The notes: generated by a model from the letters alone, not told the origin. Shown: positions 28,330-37,744, counted from the first letter of the stretch. The stretch: 38,205 nucleotides of DNA from Acetobacteraceae bacterium (GCA_020848935.1 JADLHF010000187.1:1-38205); one strand, 5' to 3'. Numbers and translations are program-made.

Positions 28330-28935
28330 CTATTCCGCCAGGCGCTCGATGCTGATGCCCACCGTCACGGCGCCGATGGACGCCTGGGTGGCCGGATCGA
28401 CCAGGGTGAAGCTGAGCTGCGCCTGGAATTCCTGGGTGGACTCGTCCAGCTCAACCTTGTCGACGAAGATGGCGTTGGGCCCCTTGTCGAAGGTCTTCTG
28501 GAACTTGGCCTCGTCGCCCTGCCAGTAGTCGGAGGTCACCTCCGACTGCGCGACGTTCAAGCCCTTGTTGTCCATCACGAATATCTCGGTGATCAGCCCC
28601 TTGCTGTCGGCCTGCACCGCCTTCAGCGCCGCCGAGACCGGGTGGGCCAGCACCGGGTCGATCAGCGGCCGCTTCGTGGCGGAGACCTCGGCGCGCCACT
28701 GCTTGTCCAGCCGGTCGATGTCGGCCTGGGTCAGGCTGGCATGGCGGATGTTCTGCTCCCGCACCGCGGCCAGGATGGCGGGCGTGGACAGTAGGGCGCG
28801 CAGCCGCGGCGCGATCTTCTCGATCGCGGCCACGTGCTCGCTCGCCGCGGCCGGCACGGGCATGATCGCAAGTGTTGCAAGGGCAGCCAGCGATGCGAGG
28901 AACGTGGCGCGACGGATACCGGCGTGGCGATTCAT
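28330..28935 (-). CDS. Periplasmic sensor-like (PDC/Cache-type) protein paired with the chemoreceptor
   Basis: A 201-residue exported protein. The N-terminus ([32 protein letters not shown]) is a signal peptide. The mature part reads like a PDC/Cache sensor domain: a long N-terminal helix, then strands with [35 protein letters not shown], and a final strand [11 protein letters not shown]. Similar phrases (visible 'DN.G' and 'SDYWQGDE') are typical of ligand-binding PDC folds. AGGAGG five bases before the ATG fixes the start. It precedes the PilZ chemoreceptor gene by 28 bases, so it may bind a ligand for that receptor, but this is inferred only from adjacency. Confidence 0.8.
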   Translation of the reverse strand: MNRHAGIRRATFLASLAALATLAIMPVPAAASEHVAAIEKIAPRLRALLSTPAILAAVREQNIRHASLTQADIDRLDKQWRAEVSATKRPLIDPVLAHPVSAALKAVQADSKGLITEIFVMDNKGLNVAQSEVTSDYWQGDEAKFQKTFDKGPNAIFVDKVELDESTQEFQAQLSFTLVDPATQASIGAVTVGISIERLAE

Positions 28936-29005
28936 CAAAGCCTCCTGACGTTCGGCGACCCAGCACGCCGGGGCCTGATGCTCCTGCCGGGGGAGGTCGC
29001 TCTTC

Positions 29006-29021
29006 TGGCATGCACAATGCC
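29006..29021. promoter_or_regulatory. Inverted repeat GGCAT-N5-ATGCC in a divergent promoter region
   Basis: GGCAT (29007-29011) and ATGCC (29017-29021) are perfect inverted arms in the 248-base region between the chemoreceptor operon and the ABC exporter. The same bases resemble a sigma-54 -24/-12 element (TGGCAtG-N4-aTGC, correct 12-base phasing, two consensus mismatches) reading rightward. Either a small operator or a weak sigma-54 site is possible. Confidence 0.3.
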
Positions 29022-29183
29022 CCTGCAGGGTTAATCGACGCTGAAGGCGTGACTGTTCTTTACTGTCGCGGGCGCTCATTGTTGCCGCGGTGGCGCGGCG
29101 CTTTCCATGCCGGCGGGCGCAGCGCTGGCCAATCGGCCGCCGCGCGCCCAGCCTGCGACGTCCCGCACGATACAGGAGCGGCA

Positions 29184-30947
<1,764 letters not shown>

Positions 30948-31038
30948 AGAAAGCAGTTCCTTTTTGAAAAAAGAACCAAATAACTTTCGATCAGAAGTCT
31001 TCTTGCTTCTTTTTCTTCAGAAGAAGAAGCCCCTCCTT
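30948..31038. repeat. AT-rich modular repeat, open form (B'-A) with short spacer, locus 6
   Basis: A reversed type B hairpin (30955-30976) and a type A hairpin (31006-31029) are joined by shortened arms, ACTT and AAGT, around only a few bases. This is the most diverged and shortest open copy. It starts at the base after the ABC exporter stop and ends two bases before the convergent Rieske gene stop. Confidence 0.88.
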
Positions 31039-31039
31039 G

Positions 31040-31456
31040 CTACATCTCCACCACGACATACTGCCGCTCAACCGAAACCGACAGCGTCTCCGCCACGAAC
31101 GGCCCCTTGGCCAGCGTTCCCCCGGCCTCCACCGTCACGTTGAAGCTGCGCGCCTTGACATCATCCGGCTCGCACCAGCTCTGCCCGGTGCGGATATCGA
31201 ACTCCCAGCAATGCCACGGGCAGCGGATGATCTCCCCCGGCCGCGCCAACCCGTACTCCCCCGGCCCATTGCTCACCAGTTGGCTCACGATCGCCCCCTC
31301 GCACAGCTTCGCCCCCTGGTGCGGGCAGACATTGATCAGCGCGAAGAACTCGCCGCCAAGATTGAACACCCCGATCTGCCGCCCACGCACCGTGACGATC
31401 TTGCGCCCCCCCGGCGGAATCTCATCCGCCGCGGCCACCACATGCCGGCTCGCCAT
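31040..31456 (-). CDS. Rieske [2Fe-2S] domain protein
   Basis: A 138-residue ferredoxin-like Rieske protein. The cluster ligands are C44 and H46 (CPH) and C79 and H82 (CPWH). The 32 residues between H46 and C79 are about twice the usual 15-17, an insertion that includes GPGEYGLARPGE. It lacks a signal peptide or membrane anchor, so it is probably a soluble electron carrier or oxygenase partner. The ATG at 31456 overlaps the amidohydrolase stop by one base (TGATG), so it is translationally coupled and last in a three-gene operon. No terminal oxygenase is adjacent. Confidence 0.9.
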   Translation of the reverse strand: MASRHVVAAADEIPPGGRKIVTVRGRQIGVFNLGGEFFALINVCPHQGAKLCEGAIVSQLVSNGPGEYGLARPGEIIRCPWHCWEFDIRTGQSWCEPDDVKARSFNVTVEAGGTLAKGPFVAETLSVSVERQYVVVEM

Positions 31457-32565
31457 CAGTCCAGCCGATACAGCGCCAAGGCATTCTCGCGATAGATCAG
31501 CCGCGCCCAATCCTCCGGCAGCTTCACCTTGAACGCATAGCGCGGGTCATCCTGGTCCCAGTGCGGATAGTCGGTCGAGAACATCACCCGCTCCGGCCCG
31601 ATCCATTCGATCGTCCGCAGCATGTCCTCCGCCCGCTCCGGCTCCTCCATCGGCTGCGTCGTCACCCAGAAATGCTCGCGCACATACTCCGACGGCGCCT
31701 TCGCCAGCGGCACCTCCGCCCGCAGCCGCTTCCACGTCCGATCCAGCCGCCACGCCAGCGCCGGTAGCCAGGCGAACCCGCCCTCCACCATCACCACCTT
31801 CAGGTCGGGCACCTCATCGAACGCCCCCTCGCACACCAGCGACGTCACCAGCGTCTGCATCGACTGCACGTAGGACGGGTGCTCCTCGTGATAGAAGCTC
31901 GGCCACCCCGACCCGGTCGAGGCATGTCCGCTCGTCCCCCCCAGATGCAGCGAAATCGGAAACCCGTTCGCCGCGCACGCCGCCAGGATCTTGCGATACC
32001 GCCGCCGCCCCAGCGGCTCCAACCCCCGCGGCGGAATATTCACCTGCGCAAACCGCGGATCGCCCGCCCGCCGCTCGATCTCCGCGATCGCCGCGTCCTC
32101 GTGCTCCAGCGTGATCTGCACCGAGGCCTTCAGCCGCGGCTCGGGATCGCAGAACACCGCGCACTGCCACTCGTTCACCGCCACCGCCATCGCCGCGCCG
32201 AAATCCACGTTCCGGTCCCCGGCCGCCCCGCCCACCAGCGGCGCCAGCAGCCCATAGCGCACGTCGAACAAGTCCAGCAGCTGCTCGCGCATCATCGCCA
32301 GATCGCTGCCCGGCGGCCCGCCATCCGCCGGCCAGGCATCCATCCGCATCCCGTTCCCCGGCGACATCCGCGGATACAGCGACCCCTTCGCCAGCGGCTG
32401 GCGCGCCCGATTGCCGATCGTCACCCGATGCTCCCGCCACCGCGCCGACAGGAACGGATCGAAATCCGCCGGCGTGCGAAAGAACGGATGCACATCGCAA
32501 TCCACAAACCCCAAATGCTGCTGAGCCGGCTTCTCGATGCGCGTCTCGCGGAGCGTCACGTTCAT
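31456..32565 (-). CDS. Amidohydrolase family 2 (ACMSD-like) protein, copy 1
   Basis: A 369-residue TIM-barrel metal-dependent hydrolase or decarboxylase. Family metal ligands are visible: DCDVHPF at the N-terminus, ISLHLGG in the middle and MFSTDYPHWDQDDP near the C-terminus with the catalytic aspartate. Relatives include decarboxylases of aromatic acids (ACMSD, gamma-resorcylate decarboxylase) and hydrolases. The substrate is unknown. GGAG about nine bases upstream supports the ATG. It lies between a paralogue (21 bases upstream) and the Rieske gene (one-base overlap). Confidence 0.9.
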   Translation of the reverse strand: MNVTLRETRIEKPAQQHLGFVDCDVHPFFRTPADFDPFLSARWREHRVTIGNRARQPLAKGSLYPRMSPGNGMRMDAWPADGGPPGSDLAMMREQLLDLFDVRYGLLAPLVGGAAGDRNVDFGAAMAVAVNEWQCAVFCDPEPRLKASVQITLEHEDAAIAEIERRAGDPRFAQVNIPPRGLEPLGRRRYRKILAACAANGFPISLHLGGTSGHASTGSGWPSFYHEEHPSYVQSMQTLVTSLVCEGAFDEVPDLKVVMVEGGFAWLPALAWRLDRTWKRLRAEVPLAKAPSEYVREHFWVTTQPMEEPERAEDMLRTIEWIGPERVMFSTDYPHWDQDDPRYAFKVKLPEDWARLIYRENALALYRLD

Positions 32566-32586
32566 GGCGTCGTCTCCATTCCCAAT

Positions 32587-33669
32587 TCAGGCCGCTTTCA
32601 GCCGAGGATACGTCGCCCGCGCGTTCTCGACCATCATCTTCTGCAACATCCCCGCCGGAATCCCCGCCGGCACCGCATCCGCGCCGTCATACTGCCAATG
32701 CGGATAGTCGCTGGCGAACAGCAGCATGTCCTCGCTGCCCAGCTGCTCCAGCACCATGCCCAACCCTGCCGAATCCGCCGGCGCGTCCAGCGGCTGCGCC
32801 GTCAGCCGCACCCGCGCGCGAATGATGTCCGCCGGCAGCTTGTTCAGCCACGGCACCTCGCTGCGCACCCCCCGCCAGGTCTTGTTGATCCGCCACATGC
32901 TCGCCGGCAGCCAGGTCACCCCGCTCTCGATCAACACCACCTTCAAATCCGGAAACTTCTGGAACACCCCCTCCGCCAGCAGCGAATTCAACGCCGCCGC
33001 AAACCCCTGCGCGTAGGAGACATAGTCCTCCATCAACGTCGAACCCCACCCCCCCGCACTCGGCGGATGCCGGAACGTCGAGCCCGCATGCAGCCCGATC
33101 GGCAACCCATGCTTCTCCGCCGCGCGATAGATCGGCCACAACTGCCGCCGCCCCGGCGGCAACTCCGCCATCGCCAGCATCAGCACCTGCACGAACCGCC
33201 GGTCGCCGGCCATCCGCTCGATCTCCTCCGCCGCCAGCTCCCCGCTATGCTGCGGCACTAGGATCGACGCCCGCAGCCGAGGGTCCCGGTCCAGCCACTC
33301 CGCCGCCAGCCAGTTGTTCACCCCCCGGCACAACGCCGCCGACAAATCCTCCGACATCATCGCCTGCGCGCCATGCAGCACGTTGCAGATCGCCAGCCCC
33401 GTCCCCATCGGCTCCAGCACATGCGCCTGCATGTCGGCCAGCGAACTCCCCGGCGGCCCCTTCTCCAGCTTCCAGTCCGGCCGCACATTGATCGGCGCAT
33501 TCACCGGATACGCCGAAAGATCGAAATTCTCCCGCTCCAGCCCCCGCCGCAGCATGTGCTCGCGCCAGTATTCATCCATATGCGGCAGCAACGCCCGCGC
33601 ATTCGGCACCGCCGGATGAATGTCGCAATCGATCGCGCCCCCAAGGGCCGTCAAGGTGGTCGAACTCAT
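32587..33669 (-). CDS. Amidohydrolase family 2 (ACMSD-like) protein, copy 2
   Basis: A 360-residue paralogue of the next gene, with the same landmarks: IDCDIHPAVP, IGLHAGS and LLFASDYPHWQYD. The shared FPDLKVVLIESG / VPDLKVVMVEGG and the WLPA segment show that the two arose from a common ancestor, but they are clearly diverged, so they probably have related substrates or act as a heteromer. It is first in the three-gene leftward operon and is divergent from the CoA-transferase across 147 bases. A GGAAAGGG sequence lies upstream of the ATG. Confidence 0.9.
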   Translation of the reverse strand: MSSTTLTALGGAIDCDIHPAVPNARALLPHMDEYWREHMLRRGLERENFDLSAYPVNAPINVRPDWKLEKGPPGSSLADMQAHVLEPMGTGLAICNVLHGAQAMMSEDLSAALCRGVNNWLAAEWLDRDPRLRASILVPQHSGELAAEEIERMAGDRRFVQVLMLAMAELPPGRRQLWPIYRAAEKHGLPIGLHAGSTFRHPPSAGGWGSTLMEDYVSYAQGFAAALNSLLAEGVFQKFPDLKVVLIESGVTWLPASMWRINKTWRGVRSEVPWLNKLPADIIRARVRLTAQPLDAPADSAGLGMVLEQLGSEDMLLFASDYPHWQYDGADAVPAGIPAGMLQKMMVENARATYPRLKAA

Positions 33670-33816
33670 CCGCGCATCGCCCTTTCCCCCGGGGCACCCC
33701 CGAAGCCCAATTCCGCAACCCTGCCGGCCGGATTGTCAACATCCCGCCGCCACGGATTGACTCCCCCCCGCCCCGCGTCACGATACCGCCCCAGGGAAAC
33801 CACAAGGAGCCACCTC

Positions 33817-35034
33817 ATGCCCGGTGACACGCCGCTCTTCGCCGGCCTCAAGGTGATCGACTGCGCCAGCTACATCGCCGCCCCCACCGCCGCCACCGTC
33901 CTCGCCGATTACGGCGCCGACGTCATCAAGATCGAAGCACCCGGCGAAGGCGACCCCTGGCGCCTCGCCCACACCCGCCCGGGCCTGCCGAACTCCCCCC
34001 ACAACTACCCATACCTGGTGGACAACCGAAACAAGCGCGGCCTCGCCATCGACCTCAAATCCCCCGCCGGCCGCGAAGTCCTCGAACGCCTCATCGCCAC
34101 CACCGACGTCTTCATCACCAACCTGCCGCTGCCCGTCCGCGCCCGCCTGCGCGTCCGCTACCAGGACTTCGCCGAAAAATACCCCCGCCTCATCTACGGC
34201 TCCTTCACCGCATACGGCGAAGAAGGCGAGGAGTCCGGAAAAACCGGCTTCGACCTCACCGCCTACTGGGCCCGCTCCGGCCTCATGGACCAGGTCCGCG
34301 CCGACCCGAACACCACCCCCGCCCGCTCGGTGGCCGGCATGGGCGACCACCCCACCGGAATGGCCTTCTACAGCGGCATCCTCACCGCCCTCTACCGCCG
34401 CGAGAAAACCGGCCGCGGCGGCGAAGTCCGCTCCTCCCTCCTCGCCAACGGCCTCTGGGCCAACGCCTTCCTCGTCCAGGCCGCCCTCGTCGGCGCCGAA
34501 ACCCCCGTCCGCCCCCCCCGCGAACAAACCACCCACGCCCTCGGCGGCCTCTACCAGGCCGGCGACGGCCGATACTTCCTCCTGGCACTCACCAGCGAAC
34601 TCCGCCAATGGCCCGCCCTCGCCAAAGCCATCGGCCACCCCGAATTGATCGAAGACCCCCGCTTCATCGACCAACCCACCCGCCGCGCCAACGCCCGAGC
34701 CCTCCAACTCATCTTCGACGCCGCCTTCGCCCAACACCCCCTAACCCACTGGCGCAAAACCCTCGACGAAGCCGGCCTCACCTTCGGCATCGTCGGCACC
34801 GCCCAGGAAGCCGCCACCGACCACCAAGCCCGCGCCGCCGGAATCCTCAAACCCATGGGCGACAGCAACCTCCTGACCGTGGACAGCCCCTTCACCCTCG
34901 AAGGCTCCCCCAAAGTCCCCCCCACCCGCCACCCCGAACACGGCGAACACAGCCGCCAAATCCTCCGCGACGCCGGATACGGAGATGCCGAAATCGAAAC
35001 CCTCCACAACGCCGGCACCATCGGCGGGCCGTGA
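33817..35034 (+). CDS. Class III CoA-transferase (CaiB/BaiF family)
   Basis: A 405-residue enzyme that moves CoA between carboxylic acids. The N-terminal LKVIDCASYIAAPTAATVLADYGADVIKIEAPGEGDPWR and the GFDLTAYWARSGLM segment, with the likely catalytic D146, are typical of the family. Substrates vary (formyl-, carnitine-, succinyl-, mesaconyl-CoA). AAGGAG lies seven bases before the ATG at 33817; the frame extends upstream but without homology. It is divergent from the amidohydrolase-Rieske operon, which suggests a shared catabolic role such as activating an acid. Its sequence is very C-rich at third positions. Confidence 0.92.
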   Translation: MPGDTPLFAGLKVIDCASYIAAPTAATVLADYGADVIKIEAPGEGDPWRLAHTRPGLPNSPHNYPYLVDNRNKRGLAIDLKSPAGREVLERLIATTDVFITNLPLPVRARLRVRYQDFAEKYPRLIYGSFTAYGEEGEESGKTGFDLTAYWARSGLMDQVRADPNTTPARSVAGMGDHPTGMAFYSGILTALYRREKTGRGGEVRSSLLANGLWANAFLVQAALVGAETPVRPPREQTTHALGGLYQAGDGRYFLLALTSELRQWPALAKAIGHPELIEDPRFIDQPTRRANARALQLIFDAAFAQHPLTHWRKTLDEAGLTFGIVGTAQEAATDHQARAAGILKPMGDSNLLTVDSPFTLEGSPKVPPTRHPEHGEHSRQILRDAGYGDAEIETLHNAGTIGGP

Positions 35035-35324
35035 CGGAAGCCAAGCGGCAGAAAGGCGAGGGCTCTGCCCTCGACCCGCTGGGGCCGACGGCCCCAGACC
35101 CCCATCTCCAACCATCAGTGGCTACTCGGTTCCTTGGCCCTATATTTCATGAAAGAGGGCCAGTTATTCCCGAATTGTCTAAGTGGCTGTTTCGAAATTA
35201 ATTAGCAACGACTAGAGCGCCAATCCTGTCAATAGGTTGGTTCAGCCCCGTTGGAGCGGGTCAGGAGGAGGCAGAGGGTGTTTCATCGGCTTAACTCCAT
35301 GTCGCCATCGATTCGAGACAGACT
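35035..35324. other. 290-base non-coding gap at the edge of accessory DNA
   Basis: The first 65 bases are GC-rich and hold two perfect hairpins (see 35058-35097). The remainder is distinctly richer in A and T than the left flank and holds no supported gene. It marks the compositional boundary between the CoA-transferase and the low-GC gene at 35325. Confidence 0.5.
35058..35097. terminator. Twin GC-rich hairpins downstream of the CoA-transferase
   Basis: GAGGGC-TCT-GCCCTC (35058-35072) and CTGGGGCC-GAC-GGCCCCAG (35079-35097) are two perfect, tight hairpins 24 bases after the stop. There is no T-tract. Similar 'gggctctgccctcgacccgc' strings are common downstream of genes in alphaproteobacteria, from memory, so this may be a dispersed repeat acting as a terminator or mRNA stabiliser. 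Confidence 0.5.
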
Positions 35325-36068
35325 CTAAGCGATGTGGGGACTGTCTCGAAGGTTTGTCGCTTCGTTTAGACGGCCAATCAACGCTACAGCCCTCGCTTCA
35401 AATTCGGCGAATCCCAATGTTCGACTGTGCGCATCACACCCAATGAGTGTTGCGCTTGCCATTTGCGGGAGCATTGCTGATAAGGTGTACTTCTGCAGCA
35501 CCTCCTGCAAGTCCTTTCCGTCACCATCCGCCCCGACTATACCGTACATCAGCGAAAGCCCGGTGACGTGCGCGTGAAGTCCTGATAGAGATCTGTGTAG
35601 AGTATAAAAAACTTCGACTCCTCCTGCCTTGGATAGATCGCTCCAACTCAAAACCTTCGGCGGCCGTTCAGACGGAAGGCTATTCGCCATAGTCAGGAAT
35701 GTAGCTTTATACTGGCGCGCCATATCATAGGCACCATCATCCTCGTACATCTTCGATTGCCGCTTGATACTTTCTACCGCGTCCTGCCGCACCGTGAGCA
35801 CAAAATCATCCCCCAACGCAGCGTTGGCGGCCAGACAAATCGCGGCTTCAATTGCGGCTCGCAGTACGAGCGCGCCTTCCGTCAAGCGCTGATCGTTCCA
35901 TAGGAGTGCAAAACCTCTCTGGTTGCTCCATAACCGCCGGAATAGGGCAACGGAGAGCATCTTGGGGTCAGTGCTGAGCCCGTTCACACTTTCCGAGAGG
36001 TTCCACAAATCGCGGGCAAGGCTGGTCACGTCATTAAATATAGCACCAATTTCGTCAGAGCGTTGCAT
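35325..36068 (-). CDS. Hypothetical protein of low-GC, acquired character
   Basis: A 247-residue soluble, mainly helical protein. The text around LFRRLWSNQRGFALLWNDQRLTEGALVLRAAIEAAICLAANA and the later LHRSLSGLHAHVTGLSLMYG recalls DUF5677-type proteins, which are often found in defence or mobile islands, but I am not sure of the family. A segment at 35701-35760 is 29/60 G+C (48%), against 40/60 in the CoA-transferase at 34081-34140. GAGAAG four bases upstream supports ATG at 36068 over an upstream TTG. No neighbour reveals its role; the RES toxin pair lies upstream on the same strand. Confidence 0.65.
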   Translation of the reverse strand: MQRSDEIGAIFNDVTSLARDLWNLSESVNGLSTDPKMLSVALFRRLWSNQRGFALLWNDQRLTEGALVLRAAIEAAICLAANAALGDDFVLTVRQDAVESIKRQSKMYEDDGAYDMARQYKATFLTMANSLPSERPPKVLSWSDLSKAGGVEVFYTLHRSLSGLHAHVTGLSLMYGIVGADGDGKDLQEVLQKYTLSAMLPQMASATLIGCDAHSRTLGFAEFEARAVALIGRLNEATNLRDSPHIA

Positions 36069-36212
36069 TGCACTTCTCGATGAACACCATTCCAAATCGC
36101 ACTCAGGAATTCATGCCGAGCGTAAGGCGTAGTGCGCTTCGAATTGCACCATTCTGCACCTCACCCAACATTGCAGCCGCCACCACCCTCCGATAGCCTA
36201 CTTCCTGTCACG

Positions 36213-36698
36213 TCATCGCCCCTGCAACAACCGCCCATCAAAAACCCACTTCCGAACCTTCCTACACGCAATCCCCTCCGCCCCAGGATGCCCCGGATTG
36301 ATCAACACATTGAACTCCTCCGGCACCACCACCGAAGGCACCACCAACACCGCCGACCGCATCCCCGCGACCCAAGCCCCCCCAAACCCAACACTCGTCA
36401 AGCTCGCCGGCTCCGCATCCCACCCCACCGGCAAGCCCCCCGCCGTCTCCCGCCGCGCCGCCTTCCACACCGCCGCCGGAATGCTGATCTCCACCAGATA
36501 CCGGTTCAACGGCAGCCCACCCGCATTCAGATGCACCACCGTCTCCAGGCACGCCAGCGCCCGCGTCGTCGAGGCATAAACAACCGCCTGCCCCCGCGCG
36601 TTCCACCGTCCCCCCGTCGCCCTCGCCCCATTCCCCGACAGATCATCCGCCGGATACGTCGCCGTATCCGCCGCGATCCGCCAGACCACATGGCTCAC
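36213..36698 (-). CDS. RES domain toxin
   Basis: A 161-residue RES-family toxin. The core LSGNGARATGGRWNARGQAVVYASTTRALACLETVVHLNAG carries the Arg, Tyr and Glu residues of the family active site, and the C-terminal half has the expected LINPGHPGA and the conserved RKWVFDGRL end. Characterised RES toxins act on NAD+ (phosphorolysis by MbcT) or ADP-ribosylate a host enzyme (ParT). It begins at GTG in GTGA, overlapping the antitoxin stop by four bases (36695-36698), so the two are translationally coupled with the antitoxin first. Confidence 0.92.
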   Translation of the reverse strand: MSHVVWRIAADTATYPADDLSGNGARATGGRWNARGQAVVYASTTRALACLETVVHLNAGGLPLNRYLVEISIPAAVWKAARRETAGGLPVGWDAEPASLTSVGFGGAWVAGMRSAVLVVPSVVVPEEFNVLINPGHPGAEGIACRKVRKWVFDGRLLQGR

Positions 36699-37180
36699 GC
36701 GTAAGCGCCGCTGCCGATCTGCGCCAGCGTCTGCGACACCAGGCCCTGCCCCTCCATCGTCCCCATCAAATCAATCGGCCGCGCCCCACCCAGCGCCGGC
36801 ACCGGCGCCGTCAACCACTGCGCCAGCCATTCCCGCGCATCGAAATCCGCCGGCCCACCCGCCTCGTCGACCATCGCCTCAACCTGCCCCACCAGCCGCG
36901 CGAACCCGATCACCCGCTCGCTCTCCGCCTGCGACAGCCGCCCGCCCGCCTTCACCTTCTTGTTGAACGTCGCCACCGGCAGATCAAGCGCCGCCAACGT
37001 CGCATTCCGCCCCAGCGACGCAATCTCAAGCCACTTCTTGGCATCCTCCGCCCGCACCCCATCGGTAATCAGCCGAATCCGCTCCATCGCCGGCGTCCGG
37101 TACAGCGCGCGGTAGGACCCAGCGGCCCCGCCCCCAACCGGCGGCACCGTCCTGGCATGTCGCATTGTCATTCGGGCCAT
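36695..37180 (-). CDS. Xre/MbcA/ParS-type antitoxin
   Basis: A 161-residue antitoxin with an N-terminal helix-turn-helix region (LGRNATLAALDLPVATFNKKVKAGGRLSQAESERVIGFARL) and a C-terminal DUF2384 toxin-binding domain (FDAREWLAQWLTAPVPALGGARPIDLMGT). It would neutralise the RES toxin and repress its own operon. AAGGAG six bases before the ATG fixes the start. A perfect palindrome sits immediately upstream over the promoter (37191-37213), consistent with self-repression. Confidence 0.93.
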   Translation of the reverse strand: MARMTMRHARTVPPVGGGAAGSYRALYRTPAMERIRLITDGVRAEDAKKWLEIASLGRNATLAALDLPVATFNKKVKAGGRLSQAESERVIGFARLVGQVEAMVDEAGGPADFDAREWLAQWLTAPVPALGGARPIDLMGTMEGQGLVSQTLAQIGSGAYA

Positions 37181-37190
37181 CGAAAACTCC

Positions 37191-37213
37191 TTTGAGCAAA
37201 TAATATGCTCAAA
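37191..37213. promoter_or_regulatory. Palindromic operator of the RES/Xre operon
   Basis: TTTGAGCA (37191-37198) and TGCTCAAA (37206-37213) are perfect eight-base inverted arms around AATAATA. The arm ends overlap the Shine-Dalgarno AAGGAG of the antitoxin. This is the expected binding site for the antitoxin helix-turn-helix. Confidence 0.75.
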
Positions 37214-37229
37214 TGAGCCTCCCCGTCGA
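37200..37229 (-). promoter_or_regulatory. Candidate promoter of the RES/Xre operon
   Basis: On the minus strand a -10 box TATTAT (37200-37205, five of six consensus bases) lies within the operator spacer. A -35 box TCGACG (37224-37229, four of six) lies 18 bases upstream. Transcription would start around 37193, leaving a leader of about 12 bases. Binding of a repressor at the palindrome would block it. Confidence 0.5.
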
Positions 37230-37265
37230 CTATTTTTCAGCTCGCCAGCAGCCCGGGTCAGGTCA

Positions 37266-37502
37266 CTAGGGCGACTGCACCAGGTCCAGCCGCCGCTCGA
37301 TGCGGTCTATCCGGCCCTCGACCCGGTCAATCCGCCCGTGCAACTCAGCCACGCTGACCTGAACATGGCCGATCGCCGCTTCCAGCCCGGCCAACCGCGC
37401 CTTCACGCTGCCCATGTCGGCGGTCAGGCCGTCTAGCCGCTCATGCACGCGCGCGAAATTGGCGCGCAGGAAATCCAGAACCTCGGAGTTGGTGCCACTC
37501 AT
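37266..37502 (-). CDS. Small coiled-coil protein
   Basis: A 78-residue protein that is almost entirely heptad-patterned: VHERLDGLTADMGSVKARLAGLEA then AELHGRIDRVEGRIDRIERRLDLV. Such proteins trimerise or bind partners through coiled coils; no function is known. Its ATG at 37502 overlaps the stop of the cupin remnant in ATGA, with only a weak Shine-Dalgarno. It sits just upstream of the toxin-antitoxin operon on the same strand. Confidence 0.6.
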   Translation of the reverse strand: MSGTNSEVLDFLRANFARVHERLDGLTADMGSVKARLAGLEAAIGHVQVSVAELHGRIDRVEGRIDRIERRLDLVQSP

Positions 37503-37744
37503 GACCCGAGGATACGCGCAGGGCCGGCATCATTGCTAGCAGGTAGGGTGCAATGCCCTCCGCATTGCATCACCCCCGCCGGCACCTCCGCCACATCCCC
37601 GGCCCGCAGCACCCGCGCCGCCTTGCCCCCCACCTGCACCATCCCGGTCCCCAGCGTCGCCACCACGATCTGCCGCGTCGTACACGTGTGCCAATTGCCC
37701 CGCACCCTAGGCGTGAACGTCACCAGCGTGGCACGCGTCCCCCC
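37499..37744 (-). pseudogene. Decayed cupin fragment
   Basis: The frame reads VTFTPRVRGNWHTCTTRQIVV then RVLRAGDVAEVPAGVMQCGGH. This resembles the cupin core 'VTFEPGARTxWHTHPxGQxLxV ... RPGDVVxIPPGVxHWHGA'. The second metal-binding His of WHTH is Cys, the WHGA region is changed, and the N-terminal third is missing. The frame is bounded upstream by the OmpA stop at 37745-37747. A relic is more likely than a working gene, although its TGA overlaps the next start. Confidence 0.5.

Noticed and set aside
29030-29075. Possible flagellar sigma-28 promoter for the chemoreceptor operon (TAAAG ... GTCGATTA on the minus strand)
   Set aside because: The spacing is 18 bases after TAAAG where about 14 is expected, and two bases of the -10 motif mismatch.
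33734-33739. Perfect TTGACA on the minus strand upstream of the amidohydrolase operon
   Set aside because: No acceptable -10 box lies 16-18 bases downstream (the sequence there is GCGGAA or CGGAAT).
36098-36136. Inverted arms CGCACT and AGTGCG upstream of the low-GC gene
   Set aside because: Only six bases with a 27-base spacer; expected by chance at this length.
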